This document shows, piece by piece, positions 15,367-24,243 of a DNA stretch of 53,204 nt. A model generated the notes under the pieces. It was not told the origin of the DNA, did no database searches, and saw nothing but the letters and a program-made list of their open reading frames with translations. Within the stretch, counting starts at the first letter, position 1; each line of letters opens with the position of its first letter. This stretch comes from Pseudoflavonifractor sp. An44 (GTDB taxonomy: Bacteria; Bacillota; Clostridia; Oscillospirales; Oscillospiraceae), in assembly GCF_002161675.1 (NCBI RefSeq), contig NZ_NFIH01000017.1:1-53204 (forward strand). Reading direction: 5' to 3'. The position numbers and the translations under genes were made by a program.

Positions 15367-17988
15367 TTACAAATTCTCGTTTTTCAGCGCCTCCACCAGC
15401 TGCTGCTTGCCAACCGTTCGGGCGGCGTAGGCCATGGTGGCAAACACCACCAGGAACACGCTCAGACAGGCGATGCCCAGGGGAATCCAGGGCACTTGGA
15501 AGGGGAGGGGATAGCCTTGGGCGATGGCGTCAAAGATGAGGTAGCTGAGGAAGATGGACACGGGAATGCCCAGAATCAAGGCCCGGGTGCCGTAGAGCAC
15601 ACACTCAAAGCCCAGCATCCGCCGCATCTCCCGCGCCGTCATGCCCACCGACTGGAGCATGGCAAAGTCCCGGGTGCGGAGCATCACGTTGGTGGAAATG
15701 GTGTTGAACACATTGGTCATGGCCACCAGGGAGATGAGGGCGATGAACCCATAGGAGAACACATTGATGATGGTGATGAGGTTCCGGTTGGACTCGTCAT
15801 ATTCGGCGTTGTTAAACAGGTTGCCGGGACGCAGTTGCTGCTTGCCCAGCAAGTCCTTGATATCCTGCTCCGCTTGCTGGTGGTCCGAGGCCATTATATA
15901 GAAGTAATAGCTTCCCCGGGAGAGGTCCACGGGGAACTCCTCCAGCTGGGACATGGGATAGAGCACCGTCACAAGTCCCCCGTTGGAGAGAAAATAGGGC
16001 CATTCTTTCTCCACCAAGGTCACCTCTATGGGTGTGATGTGGGCCACATCCTCCAGCGGGTAGAGGGTGGGCGTGCCGTTATCCGCATCAATATAGGGCA
16101 CTTGGACGGTTCCGTCCAGCCCCTCCACGGGGGAGTCAGGGTAGTGGTTGGCCACCTGGTCAAAGGTGAGGGCCGACATGGACAGGGAGGAGGCTTCCAG
16201 CTGGTACAGGTACACGTATTTCTCTTGTTGAGAATCGAATTCCGTGATGCCGTCAAAGGCGATGCCGGAGGTGGCGGCGGGGTCCAGCTTCCGCGCTGCA
16301 CACAGGGCCTGGTAGGTGTCGTCGTCTACAAAGCTCAGATCGAAGGGCTGGTAAATCGTCCCGTCCACCGGAGTGGACAGCGCTTGCATGTCCTGGCTCA
16401 AATCCTCCGGGCGGAAGCCACCGGTGAGCTGGAAGCTCAGAACATAGGCGGAGTCGTCCACGCTGTCCAACCCCCGCAGCTGGTCCAGCAGGGTGTCGGG
16501 GGATAGGTCGGTGTCCTCGGTGTAAAAGGGAAAAGACAGGTCGTAGGTGTCCCCGCCAAAGGCTCCGCCCACGGATTTGGCCAGGGAGGAGGAAAAGGAG
16601 GAGGCGGAGACAAAGAGCACCACGCTGAGGAAGAGACTGAACACGGTGGTGCGATACTTTTTAGCGCTGCGCTTGTAGTACTTCACCCCCAGCACACCGG
16701 GCAGGCCGAAGAGCTTTCGGGTGAGCAGCGAGGGGCGCACCAGTTTTTTTGTGCCGTGGATGTCCTGGGACTGTCGGATGGCCTCCATGGCGGACACTTT
16801 GGTGGCTCGCCGGGAGGGAATCCAGGCGGAGAGGAGCACGGTCACCACACCCAGCACCACCGCAACCAGAATGCCTACCCAGGACACATGGAGTCTCATG
16901 GCCACTCCCCCTTGGGTGCTGGAGAAAGCAAAGAGTTTTCCCACAAAGTGGAGGGTAACCCCAATGCCCAGGATGCCGGACAGGATGCCCAGGGGGACGC
17001 CAATGGCGCTGAGGGCCAGGGCCTCAAAGCGCACCATGTTCCGCATCTGTTTTTTGGTGGCTCCCAGAGAGGAGAGCAGGCCGAACTGCCGGGTGCGCTC
17101 GGACACCGAGATGGCAAAGGCGTTGTAGATGAGAATCACCGAGGCGGCGATGATAATGACCATGACAATGGCGGCCAGACGGTAGAGGACGGTGTAAAAC
17201 GTGTCGTATTCGGATACGCCGGAGTACATCAGCACGTTGCGATTGTCCTGCTCTAAATCGTGGGCCTGTTGGAAGTCGTAGGCCTGGGTCATGTCCTCCA
17301 TGGCCAGGTACACGTCGCACGTGGCGTCCTCGGCCAGATTGGAGTCGGCCACGGTGAAGGCGGTATATCCTGGGGCGGAGTAATTCTCCATGCCCCACCG
17401 TTGGCAGATACCCACCACCGTGTAGGTGCGGGTGTCGGTCACCTCCAGAGTCTCCTCTGTGTCAAGGCTGAACGGGTTGTTTTGCCCCAGGGCGAAGCCC
17501 TCGGACATACGCTGGCCCAGCTCCAGGGTAAGGGTGTCCCCCACCTGATAGCGCTGGGTGGAGTTGTCAAAAAAGTGTTGGGGGAGCACGATTTCATCGG
17601 GAGAAGTGGGCATACGGCCCTGGGTGAGGTGGATGGGGAGCAGATCGGCCCCCATATCGGACAGGCCCAGCACATAGAAATAGGGTTTGTACTCGTTGAA
17701 ACTGCCCTCTGCCTGGGCATAGCCCAGGTGCTGCAAATAGACGGCTTCCGCCACGCCGTCGGCTTGGGACAGCTGCTGATATTCGCTGTAAGTGGTATCC
17801 TTCTGGCCCACATGCCAGCTGCCGGAGGAGTACACACTGTCGTCCAGCATAAACTGCTGGAAGCTGGTGGTGAAGGTGGTCACGGCGCACAGCATGGCGG
17901 TGGACAGGATGATACCGATAATGGTGACAATGGTGCGGGTGCGGTTTTGCTTGAGGGCCTGGAGGGTGAGCTTGTGCAGCACGTTCAT
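15367..17988 (-). CDS. FtsX-type ABC transporter permease (large, duplicated domains)
   Basis: An 873-residue membrane protein of the MacB/FtsX superfamily. One N-terminal helix (RTIVTIIGIILSTAMLCAV) is followed by a large extracytoplasmic domain and three helices (about 275-400, with FGLLSSLGATKKQMRNMV). A second half then repeats the plan: helix near 445-465, extracytoplasmic region, and three C-terminal helices with FAMLQSVGMTAREMRRML. Such permeases export or sense antimicrobial peptides, lipids or lipoproteins; the substrate is unknown. Its ATG overlaps the ATPase stop by 4 bp, and the pair follows a two-component system, as in peptide-resistance modules. Confidence 0.9.
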   Translation of the reverse strand: MNVLHKLTLQALKQNRTRTIVTIIGIILSTAMLCAVTTFTTSFQQFMLDDSVYSSGSWHVGQKDTTYSEYQQLSQADGVAEAVYLQHLGYAQAEGSFNEYKPYFYVLGLSDMGADLLPIHLTQGRMPTSPDEIVLPQHFFDNSTQRYQVGDTLTLELGQRMSEGFALGQNNPFSLDTEETLEVTDTRTYTVVGICQRWGMENYSAPGYTAFTVADSNLAEDATCDVYLAMEDMTQAYDFQQAHDLEQDNRNVLMYSGVSEYDTFYTVLYRLAAIVMVIIIAASVILIYNAFAISVSERTRQFGLLSSLGATKKQMRNMVRFEALALSAIGVPLGILSGILGIGVTLHFVGKLFAFSSTQGGVAMRLHVSWVGILVAVVLGVVTVLLSAWIPSRRATKVSAMEAIRQSQDIHGTKKLVRPSLLTRKLFGLPGVLGVKYYKRSAKKYRTTVFSLFLSVVLFVSASSFSSSLAKSVGGAFGGDTYDLSFPFYTEDTDLSPDTLLDQLRGLDSVDDSAYVLSFQLTGGFRPEDLSQDMQALSTPVDGTIYQPFDLSFVDDDTYQALCAARKLDPAATSGIAFDGITEFDSQQEKYVYLYQLEASSLSMSALTFDQVANHYPDSPVEGLDGTVQVPYIDADNGTPTLYPLEDVAHITPIEVTLVEKEWPYFLSNGGLVTVLYPMSQLEEFPVDLSRGSYYFYIMASDHQQAEQDIKDLLGKQQLRPGNLFNNAEYDESNRNLITIINVFSYGFIALISLVAMTNVFNTISTNVMLRTRDFAMLQSVGMTAREMRRMLGFECVLYGTRALILGIPVSIFLSYLIFDAIAQGYPLPFQVPWIPLGIACLSVFLVVFATMAYAARTVGKQQLVEALKNENL

Positions 17989-18668
17989 GGGCGAATCACC
18001 TCGTCCCGCACAATTTTACCGTCCTCAATGGCGATGATGCGGTCGGCCTGGAGGGCCAGCTGTTCATCGTGGGTGATGACAATGAGGGTCTGGTGATAGG
18101 TGCGGTTGGACAGCCGCAGCAGCTCCACGATCTCCTGGCTGTTTTTGGAGTCCAGGTTGCCGGTGGGCTCGTCGGCCAGCACCACCGCCGGGGCGTTCAT
18201 CAACGCCCGACCGATGGACACCCGCTGCTGCTGGCCGCCGGAGAGCTGGTTGGGCAGGTGCCGCTCCCGGCCCCGCAGCCCTAAGGTGTCCAGCAGTTCA
18301 TTCAGCCGCTTTTGGTTCACCTTCTGCCCGTCCAGCTGGACGGGGAGGGTCATATTCTCCACCACGTCCAGCACGGGGATGAGGTTGTAAAACTGGTAGA
18401 TCAGCCCCACCTGACGGCGGCGGAAGATGGCCAGCTTCTCCTCGTTTTGGGCGTACACGTCGCAGCCGTCCACATACACCTTGCCGCTGGTGGGTTTGTC
18501 CACGCCGCCCAGCAGGTGCAGCAGGGTGGACTTGCCCGACCCGGAGGGGCCGATGATGGCCACAAATTCCCCTCTGTTTACGGAAAAGGACACGTCATCC
18601 AGGGCTTTGACTTGATTTTCCCCGGTGCCGTAGGTTTTGCACAAATGCTCCACACGAAGCAGTTCCAT
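17985..18668 (-). CDS. ABC transporter ATPase (MacB/LolD/BceA type)
   Basis: A 227-residue ATPase with Walker A GPSGSGKST, Q-loop IYQFYNLIPVLDVVENM, signature LSGGQQQR, Walker B VVLADEPTGNLDS and the switch His in VITHDEQ. The EPTGNLDS Walker B context is characteristic of the MacB/LolD/BceA branch. The second ATG (18668) is preferred over 18674 because AAAGGAGGAATGAAC precedes it at normal spacing. It pairs with the downstream FtsX-type permease. Three 11-bp-spaced repeats at 18714-18741 lie just upstream. Confidence 0.94.
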   Translation of the reverse strand: MELLRVEHLCKTYGTGENQVKALDDVSFSVNRGEFVAIIGPSGSGKSTLLHLLGGVDKPTSGKVYVDGCDVYAQNEEKLAIFRRRQVGLIYQFYNLIPVLDVVENMTLPVQLDGQKVNQKRLNELLDTLGLRGRERHLPNQLSGGQQQRVSIGRALMNAPAVVLADEPTGNLDSKNSQEIVELLRLSNRTYHQTLIVITHDEQLALQADRIIAIEDGKIVRDEVIRP

Positions 18669-18713
18669 GTTCATTCCTCCTTTGGGATTGTGGCTTTATG
18701 ATATCAGACCCAG

Positions 18714-18741
18714 GTGACAGGGCTGTGACTTTCCAGTGACA
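18714..18741 (-). promoter_or_regulatory. Probable response-regulator binding repeats before the ABC operon
   Basis: On the minus strand TGTCAC, AGTCAC and TGTCAC recur at exact 11-bp steps (18741-18736, 18730-18725, 18719-18714). Downstream is an extended -10-like TGATATCAT. Eleven-bp direct repeats suit an OmpR/PhoB-class regulator, and one is encoded just upstream (19759-20433). Its activation of the ABC transporter through this site is inferred. Confidence 0.7.
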
Positions 18742-18751
18742 GATCCGTCAC

Positions 18752-18779
18752 AAAAGGGACCGCCCATCAGACGGTCCCC
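18752..18779 (-). terminator. Hairpin at the end of the kinase gene
   Basis: GGGACCG and CGGTCCC pair around a 9-nt loop, and on the minus strand TTTT follows. The kinase stop codon lies inside the hairpin. It would partly separate the RR-HK transcript from the ABC genes. Confidence 0.65.
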
Positions 18780-19762
18780 TTGTAAAAGCGTAACACGAAT
18801 TGTGCCCCCTGGGGGGTGCGGTTGCGGGCCTGGATGGTGCCGCCCTGTCCGGTGACAATGCGCTGGGTCAGGGACAGGCCGATGCCAAAGCCGTGGGACG
18901 TGCGGGAGGTGCCCCGGTAGAACCGCTCAAAGAGGTGGGGCAGGTCCTGAGGGTCAATCCCCGGCCCGGTGTCCTCCACCACCAGCTCACTAAAGAGGGC
19001 ATTTTCCCGCCCACGAACGGTAATAGAACCCCCGGCAGGAGTGTGCTCCATGGCGTTTTTGATGAGATTGCCAACTCCTTCCGCCGTCCAGTGCACATCT
19101 CCAATAAAGGAGCCGGAACAGTCCACAGAAAACGTCTGTTCCCGCAGCTCCATGGGGATGAGAAAGGGGGCGGCGGCTTGGCGCACCACCTCCTCCAGGG
19201 GGACGGTGTCCGAGCGGAAGGGGATGGTGCCCGCCTCCAGCTTAGAGAGTTTCAGAAGGGTGGTCACCAGCCAGTCCATCTGGCTGAGCAGCTGATAGAG
19301 CTCCCGGCACAGCTTGGCCCGCCGCTGGGGGGTGAGGTCCTCTTTGTACAGTAGCTCCGCCACCAGATTCATGGAGGTGAGGGGGGTGCGCAGCTGGTGG
19401 GACAGGTCGGCCAGGGAGTTGGCCAGATACACCTTGTCCGCTTGCAGGGCCTGCTGCTGCTCCCGCAGCCGCACCGTCATCTTGTGAATTTCACTGCGCA
19501 GGATGCCCAATTCTCCCTCGCTGTATTCCTCCACCCCCAGGTGCTCCTCCCCGTGGAGAATGCGGTTGAGGGTCTGGGAGAGCTGGGCCAGTTCCCGGTC
19601 GGTGCGGGCGGCGTTCCACTCCGCCAAGCCCCAAAAGCCCAGGCACAGGGGGAGAAGGAGCAACCCCTGGAGTCCGCCCAGGTACCACCCGAACCCGGTG
19701 GCAGCCCCGGTGAGGGCCAGATACAGCAGCCGGGTGACGGTCTTGTGTTCCAAGGGATTCAC
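18767..19762 (-). CDS. Sensor histidine kinase of the ABC-transporter two-component system
   Basis: A 331-residue kinase. Two closely spaced N-terminal helices (about 12-30 and 33-48) leave almost no extracellular loop, so it may sense within the membrane or through the transporter. A dimerisation region with phospho-acceptor His122 (LADLSHQLRTPLTSMN) is followed by ATPase boxes VEDTGPGIDPQDLP and GFGIGLSLTQRIV. It overlaps the response-regulator stop by 4 bp. The neighbouring ABC genes suggest a Bce/VraSR-like envelope-stress or peptide-resistance module; the signal is unknown. Confidence 0.92.
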   Translation of the reverse strand: MNPLEHKTVTRLLYLALTGAATGFGWYLGGLQGLLLLPLCLGFWGLAEWNAARTDRELAQLSQTLNRILHGEEHLGVEEYSEGELGILRSEIHKMTVRLREQQQALQADKVYLANSLADLSHQLRTPLTSMNLVAELLYKEDLTPQRRAKLCRELYQLLSQMDWLVTTLLKLSKLEAGTIPFRSDTVPLEEVVRQAAAPFLIPMELREQTFSVDCSGSFIGDVHWTAEGVGNLIKNAMEHTPAGGSITVRGRENALFSELVVEDTGPGIDPQDLPHLFERFYRGTSRTSHGFGIGLSLTQRIVTGQGGTIQARNRTPQGAQFVLRFYKGTV

Positions 19763-20433
19763 CTCATTTCCGCCTTATAGCCCAGACCCCGCACGGTCTT
19801 GATGAGGGTGGGGCTTTGGGGGTCGTCCTCGATTTTCTCCCGCAGCCGCTTGATGTACACCGTCAGGGTGTTGTCGTTGACAAAGTCCCCGGCAATGTCC
19901 CAGATGCCCTCCAGCAGCTGGCTTCGGGTGAGCACGGCCCCGGGGTGGTTGAGGAACATCAGCAGCAGCCGATACTCCAGAGCGGACAGGTTCAGGTCCC
20001 GGCCGTCCTTGGTGGCGGTGCCTCGCACGGTGTCCACTTCCACACGGCCCAGGCGCACCAGCCCGCCGCCGCTGCCTGTGCGCCGCAGCACATTTTTGAT
20101 GCGCATGAGCAGTTCCCGGGGGCGGAAGGGCTTGGGAATGTAGTCGTCCGCCCCCACCTCGAACCCGGTGACGGTGCTGTACTCGTCCCCGGAGGCGGTG
20201 AGGAAAATCACCGGAAGGTGGTATAGGGCCTTGACCGCCGAGCACACCGCAAAGCCGTTGCCGTCGGAGAGGGAGATGTCCAGCAGGATGAGGTCGAACT
20301 GCTCTTGTTCCAGCCGCTCCAGAGCCCCGGCCTGGCCCGATGCACTGCATACCCGGAAGCCCTCCCCCTCCAGATACTCGGTGAGGTTGTCCACAATGTG
20401 TCTGTCGTCTTCCACTAAGAGAATGGATTGCAT
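19759..20433 (-). CDS. Response regulator of the ABC-transporter two-component system
   Basis: A 224-residue OmpR-class regulator starting MQSILLVEDDRHIVDNL. The receiver has Asp9/Asp10, phospho-acceptor Asp52 (LILLDISLSDGNG), Thr/Ser in FLTASGDE and Lys in PKPFRP. The C-terminal winged helix ends TLTVYIKRLREKIEDD and VRGLGYK. Upstream in-frame starts extend into repeat element 2 and are rejected. The likely target is the repeat cluster at 18714-18741. Confidence 0.93.
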   Translation of the reverse strand: MQSILLVEDDRHIVDNLTEYLEGEGFRVCSASGQAGALERLEQEQFDLILLDISLSDGNGFAVCSAVKALYHLPVIFLTASGDEYSTVTGFEVGADDYIPKPFRPRELLMRIKNVLRRTGSGGGLVRLGRVEVDTVRGTATKDGRDLNLSALEYRLLLMFLNHPGAVLTRSQLLEGIWDIAGDFVNDNTLTVYIKRLREKIEDDPQSPTLIKTVRGLGYKAEMR

Positions 20434-20520
20434 AGTTTCACCCGCCTTTTTTGTCATGATACCATACATGCATGCCTTTTTCCAGGGAGAAACATGCCAA
20501 GAGTAACAGGAAGGCTTTCT

Positions 20521-21105
20521 CTTCTCCAATTTCTCAGGAGAATGTCCCCATCTTGGCGGGGACGCTCCGCTGGGCCCAATTTCTCAGCGATGAGAAATTG
20601 GGGAAAGAATCGCCAAAGGCGGGGCCTTCCCCCGCCTTGTGGAATCCACCCCGCGGTACTGGATGGGTGTGCAACCTCCTCTGTTCGGCCCTTGGCCCGG
20701 TGGGGTCACATAGATGGCATGGAATTTCCACAGAATGCACCTGCTTGTTGTGGAACATTATGCTTCTACCGCCAGGGCCTTACCCTGGTGTGCAACTGTT
20801 CCCAGTTGCCGGAGGTTTGGCTCCCGGCGGCGGGAACGCCGCTTCTCCAGAGTAGGCCCGGAGGTGGAAACCACCCAGTCATAGGGCCAGTTGCCATGGT
20901 GGCTTGGTGTGGTGGCAGAGACAGGGGCCACAGCAAGGGTGACGGGCCGAACACCAGCTTGACGCATTGACAGCCTCGTACCCCAAGGGAGGTACCTAGG
21001 GGGGAACGCCCTAGGCGGGTTTTGGTGACTTTTGCCCGAACAAAAGTCACCCCAGCGGAGCGTCCCCGGCTGGGACGCAGGTTTGCGCCGGAGAAATCGG
21101 AGAAG
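20521..21105 (+). repeat. Structured intergenic element, copy 2
   Basis: This copy fills the divergent gap between the response regulator and metN. It has perfect inverted ends, GGGGACGCTCCGCTGGG at 20558-20574 and its complement at 21051-21067. Weaker outer matches (CTTCTCC plus ATTTCTC) extend to 20521 and 21105. Stems next to the ends are CAATTTCTC/GAGAAATTG (left) and GGTGACTTTTG/CAAAAGTCACC (right). Internal stems include GCAACTG/CAGTTGC, GGCG...CGCC and CCTAGGG...CCCTAGG. Its right half matches copy 1 closely through the motif GGTGACGGGCCGAA. No credible gene is present. Confidence 0.92.
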
Positions 21106-21151
21106 TAGAGACTTCTAAAGCAGAGGAGGAGACAATGGGATGTATGCCCTA

Positions 21152-21180
21152 TTGACACAGTAGGAAAATTGTCATAGAAT
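21152..21180 (+). promoter_or_regulatory. metNI promoter
   Basis: TTGACA (21152-21157), a 17-bp spacer and TAGAAT (21175-21180) precede metN by 36 bp. The leader is too short for a T-box or SAM riboswitch, unlike the metQ leader. Confidence 0.8.
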
Positions 21181-21215
21181 CAAACCACTGTTTGAAAACA
21201 AAGGGAGAAGATCCT

Positions 21216-22220
21216 ATGATTGAGTTAAAACATATCACAAAACGCTTCCCCACCCCGGAGGGGGAGCTCACCGCCTTGCACGACGTGTCCCTGACCATTG
21301 GAGATGGGGATATCTTCGGCATTGTGGGCATGAGCGGGGCGGGCAAGTCCACCCTGGTGCGCTGCCTGAACCTGCTGGAGCGGCCCAGTGAGGGCCAGGT
21401 GGTCATTGACGGGGAGGACCTGTGCGCCATGTCCCAAAAGGAGCTGACCCTGCGCCGCCGCTCCATCAGCATGATCTTCCAGCACTTCAACCTGCTCATG
21501 CAGCGCACCTGCCTGGACAACATCTGTTTCCCCATGGAGATTGCGGGGAAGAAGGGGCCTGAGGTGAAGAAAAAGGCCCGGGAGCTGCTGGACATTGTGG
21601 GCCTGCCCGACAAGGCGGACGCCTACCCCGCCCAACTCTCCGGCGGCCAGAAGCAGCGCATTGCCATCGCCCGTGCCCTGGCCTCCGACCCTAAGATTTT
21701 GCTGTGCGACGAGGCCACCTCCGCCCTGGACCCTAAGACCACCCGGGACATTCTGCGCCTCATTCAGGACATCAACCGCCGCCTGGGTATCACCGTGGTC
21801 ATCATCACCCACGAGATGGGGGTTATCGAGGAGATCTGCTCCCATGTGGCCATTCTGGACCACGGCGTGCTCCAGGAGACGGGGACGGTGGAGGAGACCT
21901 TCTCCAACCCCAAGACCGAGGCGGGCCGCCGTCTGGTGTACCCCGACGGGGTCATCATCGACCAGCTGCCTGCGGCCAATGTCATCCGCATCGCCTTCAA
22001 CGGCAGCTCCTCCTATGAGCCCCTCATCGCCTCCCTGGCCATGGACTGCCAGGTGAAGGTGAATATCCTGGGTGCCGACACCCGCAACGTGGACGGCAAG
22101 GCCTTCGGCACCATGCTGCTGGGCCTGCCGGAAAACGCAGAGGAGCGGGAGCGGGCCATCCAGTACATCAAGAATCAACCCAATGTGACCATGGAGGAGG
22201 TGCACGACTATCATGGATGA
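21216..22220 (+). CDS. metN: Methionine ABC transporter ATPase MetN
   Basis: MetN drives methionine import with MetI and MetQ. The 334-residue product has Walker [10 protein letters not shown], signature LSGGQKQR, Walker [14 protein letters not shown] and switch His in IITHEMG. The C-terminal NIL/ACT-like domain (about 255-334, [17 protein letters not shown]) is the methionine-sensing domain specific to MetN. The ATG at 21216 follows AAAGGGAGAAGATCCT. The last 8 bp overlap metI. Confidence 0.96.
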   Translation: MIELKHITKRFPTPEGELTALHDVSLTIGDGDIFGIVGMSGAGKSTLVRCLNLLERPSEGQVVIDGEDLCAMSQKELTLRRRSISMIFQHFNLLMQRTCLDNICFPMEIAGKKGPEVKKKARELLDIVGLPDKADAYPAQLSGGQKQRIAIARALASDPKILLCDEATSALDPKTTRDILRLIQDINRRLGITVVIITHEMGVIEEICSHVAILDHGVLQETGTVEETFSNPKTEAGRRLVYPDGVIIDQLPAANVIRIAFNGSSSYEPLIASLAMDCQVKVNILGADTRNVDGKAFGTMLLGLPENAEERERAIQYIKNQPNVTMEEVHDYHG

Positions 22221-22980
22221 ACTGTTTGGAACCCTGTTCGGCAACACGCCCCTGAGCCAACAGCTCATGTATCTGCAAATGGAGCTGGGCACCGCCATCT
22301 GGGAGACCATCTACTCCACCATCGTGGCCACCTTCTTCTCCTACGTCATCGGCCTGCCCCTGGGCGTCATTCTGGTCACCGGGGAGAAGGGCGGCGTGCG
22401 CCCCCTGCCCGGTTGGCTGATGAAGGTGCTCAACACCGTGGTAAACCTCCTGCGCTCCGTGCCCTTCCTCATCCTCATGGTTATGGTTATCCCCCTGTCC
22501 CGGATGATTCTGGGCACTTCGGTGGGCACCACCGCCTCCATCATCCCCCTGATCTGTGCCGCCTTCCCCTTTGTGGCACGCCTGGTGGAGGCCTCCCTGC
22601 GGGAGACCGACAAGGGCATTCTGGAGGCCGCCCAGGCTATGGGCTGCACCCCCATGCAGATCATCCGCAAGGTGATGCTGCCGGAGGCCCTGCCCTCCCT
22701 CCTCATCGGCTTCACCACCGCCTTTATCACCATTTTGAGCTATGGCGCCATGTCCGGCGCCATCGGCGGCGGCGGTCTGGGCAGCCTGGCCATCAACTAC
22801 GGCTACCAGCGCAAGATGTATTTCATCCTCTATGTGTCCGTGGTGATTTTGGTGGTCATGGTCCAGGTGTTCCAGTCCCTGGGCACCCATTTCGCTGTGG
22901 CTCTGGACCGCCGGGTCACCAACAAGCGAGGTAAGTCTGCCCGGAAAGCACACCGGGGCGAGAAGGCCGGACTCCAATAA
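22213..22980 (+). CDS. metI: Methionine ABC transporter permease MetI
   Basis: A 255-residue permease with five or six helices and an EAA loop at EAAQAMGCTPMQIIRKVMLPEALP, split across helices typical of MetI. SVPFLILMVMVIPLSRMI is the family's conserved segment. It is translationally coupled to metN by an 8-bp overlap and is followed at once by a strong terminator, so metQ is transcribed separately. Confidence 0.96.
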   Translation: MDELFGTLFGNTPLSQQLMYLQMELGTAIWETIYSTIVATFFSYVIGLPLGVILVTGEKGGVRPLPGWLMKVLNTVVNLLRSVPFLILMVMVIPLSRMILGTSVGTTASIIPLICAAFPFVARLVEASLRETDKGILEAAQAMGCTPMQIIRKVMLPEALPSLLIGFTTAFITILSYGAMSGAIGGGGLGSLAINYGYQRKMYFILYVSVVILVVMVQVFQSLGTHFAVALDRRVTNKRGKSARKAHRGEKAGLQ

Positions 22981-22987
22981 AATGTAT

Positions 22988-23027
22988 AACACCGAGAGAG
23001 CGTGCCGCTCTCTCGGTGTTCGTTTTT
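22988..23027 (+). terminator. Terminator after metNI
   Basis: AACACCGAGAGAGC pairs with GCTCTCTCGGTGTT around a 5-nt loop, followed by CGTTTTTG. Confidence 0.93.
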
Positions 23028-23041
23028 GTGCAATCTGCTGG

Positions 23042-23070
23042 TTGACTTTTTCCCAACGGGTAGCTATACT
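23042..23070 (+). promoter_or_regulatory. Promoter of the metQ T-box leader
   Basis: TTGACT (23042-23047), 17 bp and TATACT (23065-23070) lie directly upstream of the T-box. Confidence 0.75.
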
Positions 23071-23089
23071 CTTGCCCAGTAAAACAAAA

Positions 23090-23398
23090 TACGGTTTCAC
23101 AAAGGCAATGAAGAGAAGAGTAGACGTGAAGATACGGCACAGAGAGCCCGGGTAGCTGCAAACGGGTACGGAAGGTCACGGTGAACATGGTCTCGGAGCT
23201 GCGCACCGACTGCAAGGGCCCTTGCATAGGCTGCGACGGGAGTGCCCGTCATCGCACAGGAGTATCGGATGGTAGTAGCTCACCCTCCCGCACTCTGTAA
23301 GGCTTTCATCGTGAGGTGAAAGTGAACCAAGGTGGTACCACGAAGCGAAGGCTCTCGTCCTTGACAGAATTGGATTTCTGTTAAGGGCGTTTTGTTTT
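23090..23398 (+). promoter_or_regulatory. T-box leader (methionine) controlling metQ
   Basis: The leader carries the T-box core AACCAAGGTGGTACCACG (23325-23342) with bulge TGGT to pair with an uncharged NCCA end. The stem I motif AGAGAGCCCGGGTAGCTG follows the start, and an ATG specifier lies at 23187-23189 inside GTGAACATGGTCTCGG. A terminator stem (CGTCCTTGACAGAA with TTCTGTTAAGGGCG, 23356-23389) ends in TTTTGTTTT. Uncharged tRNA-Met should stabilise the antiterminator and switch metQ on. The variable base T of the TGGT bulge fits discriminator A of tRNA-Met. Confidence 0.95.
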
Positions 23399-23428
23399 AT
23401 GCAGATGAATGATGAAGGAGAAATTACC

Positions 23429-24238
23429 ATGAAAAAGAAGATTTTGGCTCTGACCCTGGCCGCTGCGGCCTCCCTGTCCCTGCTGGCTGGCTGCGGCGGC
23501 AAGAAAGACGACAAGACCGTGGTGGTAGGCGCTTCCCCCACCCCCCACGCCGGCATTTTGGAGGTGGCCAAGGACATCATGGCCGAAGAGGGATACACCC
23601 TGGAGATCAAGACCTTCAACGACTACATCATGCCCAACGAGGCGGTGGAGGACGGCTCCATTGACGCCAACTACTTCCAGCACATCACCTACATGAACGA
23701 CTTCAATGCCAGCAATGGCACCCACCTGGTGAGCGTGGCCGAGATCCACTACGAGCCCTTCGGCCTGTACGCTGGCAAGACCGCTTCCATTGACGCTCTG
23801 CCCGACGGCGCTCAGATCGCCGTGCCCAACGACGCCACCAACGAGGCCCGGGCTCTGCTGCTGCTGGAGCAGGAGGGGCTCATCACCCTGAACAAGGACG
23901 CCGGCATCAACGCCACCATCCTGGACATTGTGGATAACCCCAAGAACCTGGACATCGTGGAGCTGGAGGCCGCCCAGATTCCCTCCCGTCTGGCGGACGT
24001 GGACCTGGCGGTTATCAACGGCAACTATGCCATCGGGGCTGGCCTGAAGGTGTCCGACGCCTTGGCCATTGAGTCCGCCGACGGTGCTGCCGCTACCGCC
24101 TATGTCAACGTCCTGGCGGTGAAGGAGGGCCGGGAGAACGACGAGGCCATCCAGGCCCTGGTGAAGGCCCTCAAGTCCGACGAGGTGAAGGAGTACATGG
24201 AGGAGACCTATCAGGGCTCTGTGGTGCCCGTATTCTAA
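23429..24238 (+). CDS. metQ: Methionine-binding lipoprotein MetQ
   Basis: A 269-residue NlpA-family binding protein. The signal MKKKILALTLAAAASLSLLAGC has lipobox LAGC with Cys22. The mature chain shows the family's VVVGASPTPHAGILE, DYIMPNEAVEDGSIDANYFQH and AVINGNYAIGAGL. The ATG at 23429 follows GAAGGAGAAATTACC. It supplies the MetNI transporter encoded 450 bp upstream but is separately controlled by the T-box leader. Confidence 0.96.
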   Translation: MKKKILALTLAAAASLSLLAGCGGKKDDKTVVVGASPTPHAGILEVAKDIMAEEGYTLEIKTFNDYIMPNEAVEDGSIDANYFQHITYMNDFNASNGTHLVSVAEIHYEPFGLYAGKTASIDALPDGAQIAVPNDATNEARALLLLEQEGLITLNKDAGINATILDIVDNPKNLDIVELEAAQIPSRLADVDLAVINGNYAIGAGLKVSDALAIESADGAAATAYVNVLAVKEGRENDEAIQALVKALKSDEVKEYMEETYQGSVVPVF

Positions 24239-24243
24239 GGCCC

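Noticed and set aside
20428-20970. Frames of up to 180 codons inside element copy 2 (similar ones in copies 1 and 3)
   Set aside because: The frames differ between copies, read through inverted repeats and stems, lack consistent ribosome sites and show base changes that keep pairing rather than protein sequence.
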